Shown piece by piece: positions 61,029 to 64,000 of a DNA stretch of 64,000 nt (the stretch's first letter is position 1; the number at the start of each line of letters is the position of its first letter). The DNA comes from Bacillus thuringiensis. Its GTDB lineage: Bacteria; Bacillota; Bacilli; Bacillales; Bacillaceae_G. The stretch is from the NCBI RefSeq assembly GCF_022095615.2, contig NZ_CP155560.1, forward strand, positions 186,001 through 250,000, written 5' to 3'. The translations under genes and the position numbers were made by a program. Below the pieces are notes generated by a model. The model was not told the DNA's origin. It saw only the letters and a program-made list of their open reading frames with translations, and ran no database searches.

Positions 61029-61059
61029 TTGACTATGAAGTAACCACATAGTTTATAGT
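61029..61059 (+). promoter_or_regulatory. MerR-type promoter with 19-bp spacer and operator
   Basis: TTGACT (61029-61034) and TATAGT (61054-61059) are separated by 19 bp, the long spacer typical of MerR-regulated promoters. Within it ACTATG (61032-61037) and CATAGT (61047-61052) form an inverted repeat. The MerR gene starts 37 bp downstream, so autoregulation is likely. Confidence 0.75.
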
Positions 61060-61095
61060 ATGAATATTATTCCTTATAGGAGGCAATATAATTAG

Positions 61096-61929
61096 ATGGA
61101 TAGCTATAAATTAACTAAAAGTGATGTACTTAAGATTTTTAATACAACGAAAGAAACACTTCGATTCTATGAAGAAAAAGGACTAGTTCAACCAAAGGTA
61201 GGTAAAAATAACTATAGACTTTATAGTAATGAAGACCTACAGAGAATTAGCCAAATCTTTTTTTGTAAAGATATAGGTTTTTCAATTGAAGAAATTGATT
61301 TAGTAATAAATAAGAAAAATATAATAAACAATATAAATATCTTACAGAACAAAAAAAATGATATTGAAACTGAAATTTATCGATTTATGGAAATGCAAAA
61401 GAAAATTACTAGACTCCTCGATCTCCTTCAAAATAAAAGTAGTAACTTCAATGAAATTCAGAGTGTCTATTTTGAGGAAAGAAAATATTATCACATCAAA
61501 GGAGAAAATTTTAATAGTGTAAAATCCTTTTTTGATAAATTCCGTTCTATTTTTAAGCAAGGTGAATTTTTTCAAGAGCAATTTATAACAGTGTGTCCTA
61601 TTAAGAATTTATTCAATGATGATCTGGGACTATCAGTTTATTATCCTGTTTTTAATGATACAGAGATAGAGCATGTTGATATTCTTAGTATACCTGCAGG
61701 TAATTATCTTTGTGTTGATTATGTATGTACAGAAGAGCATATGGATGAAGTACGACGTAAAATATATACAAATATTACAGACTATATAGAGAGAAATGGT
61801 TTACAGTTTAGATCATGTAATGTAATTGAAACAGATTTACATGAATTGAATCTGTTTTATCCAGAAGGACAGATAATTATGAATATGCAAATTCCTGTTG
61901 AAGAAAAATCAAAACACCAAAAGAAATGA
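61096..61929 (+). CDS. MerR-family regulator with effector domain
   Basis: A 277-residue regulator. The MerR winged helix (about 5-75) shows LKIFNTTKETLRFYEEKGLVQP, YRLYSNEDLQRI and DIGFSIEEI. A coiled-coil dimer helix (about 75-120) leads to a GyrI-like effector domain (about 125-265), as in BmrR and TipA-type multidrug sensors. AGGAGG lies 11 nt before ATG 61096. No transporter or enzyme gene is adjacent, only remnants, so its target may have been lost or be elsewhere. Confidence 0.88.
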   Translation: MDSYKLTKSDVLKIFNTTKETLRFYEEKGLVQPKVGKNNYRLYSNEDLQRISQIFFCKDIGFSIEEIDLVINKKNIINNINILQNKKNDIETEIYRFMEMQKKITRLLDLLQNKSSNFNEIQSVYFEERKYYHIKGENFNSVKSFFDKFRSIFKQGEFFQEQFITVCPIKNLFNDDLGLSVYYPVFNDTEIEHVDILSIPAGNYLCVDYVCTEEHMDEVRRKIYTNITDYIERNGLQFRSCNVIETDLHELNLFYPEGQIIMNMQIPVEEKSKHQKK

Positions 61930-62326
61930 GCATTTATTTATGCAACACATTTTACAAGGAAGGCGTAAAAATCGGCTCTTTCATCAAAATTTGCTTAGTA
62001 TGATTTTTTTACGAAGTGCTGGTAGTCCACTTATTATAAAATCATAGAATCTCTTTAAGTTAATACAAACTAAATCCAATTTCCTTAACTTACAGGAAAC
62101 TGGATTTTTCTTTTTTGAATTTCCTTAGCGTATATTTTAGTTAAAATGTTGATGGTACGCCTATTAGAAGACATTTTGAACTATTAGGGGTAGCACCACA
62201 TCACTATCAAGCTAACAAAACAAAATACCAAAATCATCTTTTAGAGAAAATTAGGGTTTTTGAACCAGTAAGGTATATATTTAACTATAAAAACTTTGAC
62301 AAATTTATCCACCCCTCATCTTCTGC
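61930..62326. repeat. Gap with two stray Tn3-type ends
   Basis: At 61994-62031 a degenerate 38-bp Tn3-like end (CTTAGTATG... GGTAGTCC) occurs. At 62124-62161 a better one ends ACGCTAAG on the minus strand and starts GGCGT, like IRL at 51292. A C-T-ATCAAGCTAA word at 62208 recalls the repeats around 7764 and 9211. No gene is present. Confidence 0.6.
62124..62161 (-). repeat. Third Tn3-family 38-bp end
   Basis: Its reverse complement differs from IRL (51292-51329) at about four positions and shares the GGCGT tip, which IRR lacks. It is in the same orientation as IRR, so IRL together with this end would define a larger unit of 10.9 kb. Confidence 0.7.
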
Positions 62327-63433
62327 CTACTTGCTAAATTCAGCAAGTAAAATATGTTTAAAAGGATCAGGACTATCAGCTTTAAGGCTGTTCAAATTGA
62401 CGGCCAATGTATGCTTGCCTCCAAGTGTGCCCCCAGCAAAAGTACTAAACCCTGGAATGCCACCTGAGTGTCCCCATATCGAGACACCGTTTGGAAGAAT
62501 AATTTTGAAAATTCCAAGCCCGGAATCACCAAGTTCATCTATTCCTGTAGGGACTGTTGTAAGCATTTGCTTTAGTTGCTGTTCTTTTAGTAATTTACCC
62601 CCAAGTAAATAAGAGAAGAATTTGTTTAAATCATCAGTCGTAGAAATCATATCACCGGCCGAGCTCCCCATACTTGGGTTATAATAAGTAACATCTTTTG
62701 GCTCACTTGCTCCGTTTAATTGGATATATCCACGGGCATGGTTGGTTCCTGGAATGACGCTTGAATTTCCAGGTAAGAATGTATTCGCTAATTCAAGTGG
62801 TTCAATGATTCGATTTTCAATCTCTTCCGCATAGCTGTTCCCAGTTACTTTTTCAATAAGAATTCCTAGTAATACATATCCTGTATTTGAATACGACCAG
62901 CTCTTTCCTGGGGCAAAATCTGGAGGCATGGATATTCCCATCTTTACTAATTCTTCAGTAGTATAAGATTTTTTTGTATCCATGATATTAAAATCCTTTG
63001 ACATTGTGTAATTAGCGATACCACTTGTGTGGTTCAATAATTGCCGGATAGTAATCTGTTTATCATCATACCCGTTTCCTTGAATGACACCAGGAAACCA
63101 TTTTTCAATAGAGTCGTCTAGATTCAAGCGGTTCTCTTCGGCTAATTGAAATACAACTGTTGCGGTGAACGTCTTCGTCACGCTGCCGATGCGAAAGCGG
63201 AAATCTGTTTCCATTGGTTTCTTGGTTCTCAGGTCAGCTACTCCGGCCGCATAACTCCACGTTTTCCCATCCTCGGAAATTTTAGCAAGTATCCCCGGGA
63301 TTCCAAATTTCAAGATATCACGCATTGCTTGTTTGACGGAATTACGATCTCGTTGAGTGCTTGTGTGTGACGAACTAGATACATTTTCAGTGGGCTCTGC
63401 TTTTACAAATGTAATTTGACTACGTGTTTTCAT
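62327..63433 (-). CDS. Serine hydrolase paralogue without signal peptide
   Basis: A 368-residue protein closely related to the enzyme at 7929-9092. The catalytic boxes are present: SVTK in FRIGSVTKTF, YSN in SWSYSNTGYVLLG and HSGG near the end (HTGG in the other copy). A 60-bp in-frame deletion has removed residues equivalent to ASLALFMAG...TSI, joining MKTRSQITF directly to VKAEPTENV. The whole hydrophobic signal core is lost. ATG 63433 follows GAGGAG. The protein should remain in the cytoplasm or be inactive; I regard it as a probable recent pseudogene with an open frame. Confidence 0.88.
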   Translation of the reverse strand: MKTRSQITFVKAEPTENVSSSSHTSTQRDRNSVKQAMRDILKFGIPGILAKISEDGKTWSYAAGVADLRTKKPMETDFRFRIGSVTKTFTATVVFQLAEENRLNLDDSIEKWFPGVIQGNGYDDKQITIRQLLNHTSGIANYTMSKDFNIMDTKKSYTTEELVKMGISMPPDFAPGKSWSYSNTGYVLLGILIEKVTGNSYAEEIENRIIEPLELANTFLPGNSSVIPGTNHARGYIQLNGASEPKDVTYYNPSMGSSAGDMISTTDDLNKFFSYLLGGKLLKEQQLKQMLTTVPTGIDELGDSGLGIFKIILPNGVSIWGHSGGIPGFSTFAGGTLGGKHTLAVNLNSLKADSPDPFKHILLAEFSK

Positions 63434-64000
63434 AAGGCATTCCTCTCCTCTATTCATATTGTATGAGTGGTTACTTGTTGTTTCGTAATAATTACACAGC
63501 TATCATCTCCATCAATGACAAAAGGACAACATGGAATTTGTAATTATCTTCATAATGATTATTTTTGTCCTAACAAACGGTAAATCCCTCTTTTTTTACA
63601 AGTATGTTAACTCCAGAAATTACTTCTTTTCCTTACAACACTCTTATGACTAGTTTGTTTTTCACATAAATATATCTTATCTAATCCCCCCTTTCACTCT
63701 TCTTTATATTTTTATCCTTCACAATAAAAATTTCTTTTTTCTTATCCATTCCTTACAAATTTCTTATAAAAAAGCTTATTTATCGTTTTGGAGGTGACCT
63801 GTTTTTTAGGTTGATGGCAATGGGGGCACCATATCAAAAAAAGAAAACTGTACGTTTGGACACGTTTTGGAAACACCTTATCCGGTTCCCTGTACATAAG
63901 AATCCCTTATTTCACCAAAACAAGTAAGAGTATTTCATTCACTTACATAAGGTATTAAAAGAGAAAATCTAAAATAATTTAAAAAGTCCCTTTTTTAGAT
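63434..64000. other. Right-end region without a gene
   Basis: No open frame with a ribosome site is visible in these 567 bases. The word TTAGGTTGATGGCAATGGGGGC near 63805-63827 resembles the TAACTTGATAGCAAT repeats seen near 9312 and may be another insertion-sequence footprint. Confidence 0.5.

Overview
The window looks like accessory DNA of a Bacillus cereus group strain (B. cereus / B. thuringiensis type). The evidence is low GC, AGGAGG-type ribosome sites with many TTG and GTG starts, IS231-like and IS240-like elements, a perfect PlcR box, SLH and LPXTG surface proteins, and a B. cereus-type urease operon. I cannot tell plasmid from chromosome. No rRNA, tRNA or CRISPR array was found.

Layout. 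0.9-5 kb: a small secreted DUF4879/YolA-like protein and a thioester/CnaB/VaFE LPXTG adhesin. 5-13 kb: a patchwork of an FAD monooxygenase, a secreted serine hydrolase, an aminoglycoside-phosphotransferase-fold kinase, a coiled-coil protein, IS fragments and decayed genes, ending in an IS240-like element whose transposase has lost a catalytic Asp. 13.5-20.2 kb: a complete urease operon ureABCEFGD followed by a UreI/AmiS urea channel and a NixA-type nickel permease. 20.2-23 kb: phage-like small genes, a broken second YolA-like copy, and a PlcR box in front of a broken micro-gene.

23.3-33.9 kb: a 13-gene operon that looks like an undescribed type II polyketide/fatty-acid-like pathway. It has two ketoreductases, a thioesterase, an AcpS, a malonyl transacylase, an ACP, a dehydratase, a GcvT-like folate protein, a ketosynthase fused to a chain-length-factor-like second domain, a second AcpS-like protein with complementary motif losses, a DHA2 exporter and two small membrane proteins. 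No enoyl reductase is present, so a conjugated polyene acyl product is the simplest prediction.

35-40.8 kb: a XerS-type recombinase behind a perfect LexA (SOS) box, then a 1215-residue SLH / calcium-repeat / vWA / lipase surface protein, then a wrecked second xerS copy. 41-47.4 kb: a sublancin-like bacteriocin locus. Five tandem precursors all carry C-x6-C-x7-C-x6-C and are followed by a C39-peptidase ABC exporter, a thioredoxin-like protein and a DsbB-like protein, with no glycosyltransferase. Two orphan Opp-type permeases diverge from it. An Amj-like lipid II flippase follows at 48.3 kb.

51.3-57.9 kb: a Tn3-family unit transposon bounded by 38-bp inverted repeats. Its tnpA is killed by one stop codon; tnpR is intact. 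Its passengers are a FadR-type regulator, a frameshifted MOSC protein and a CynX/NimT-like MFS pump, with a 17-bp repeated putative operator in front of the last two. 58-63.4 kb: a GNAT acetyltransferase, a stand-alone FabF divergent from an MmyB-type regulator, a MerR regulator with a textbook 19-bp-spacer promoter, more Tn3-type ends, and a second serine hydrolase that has lost its signal peptide.
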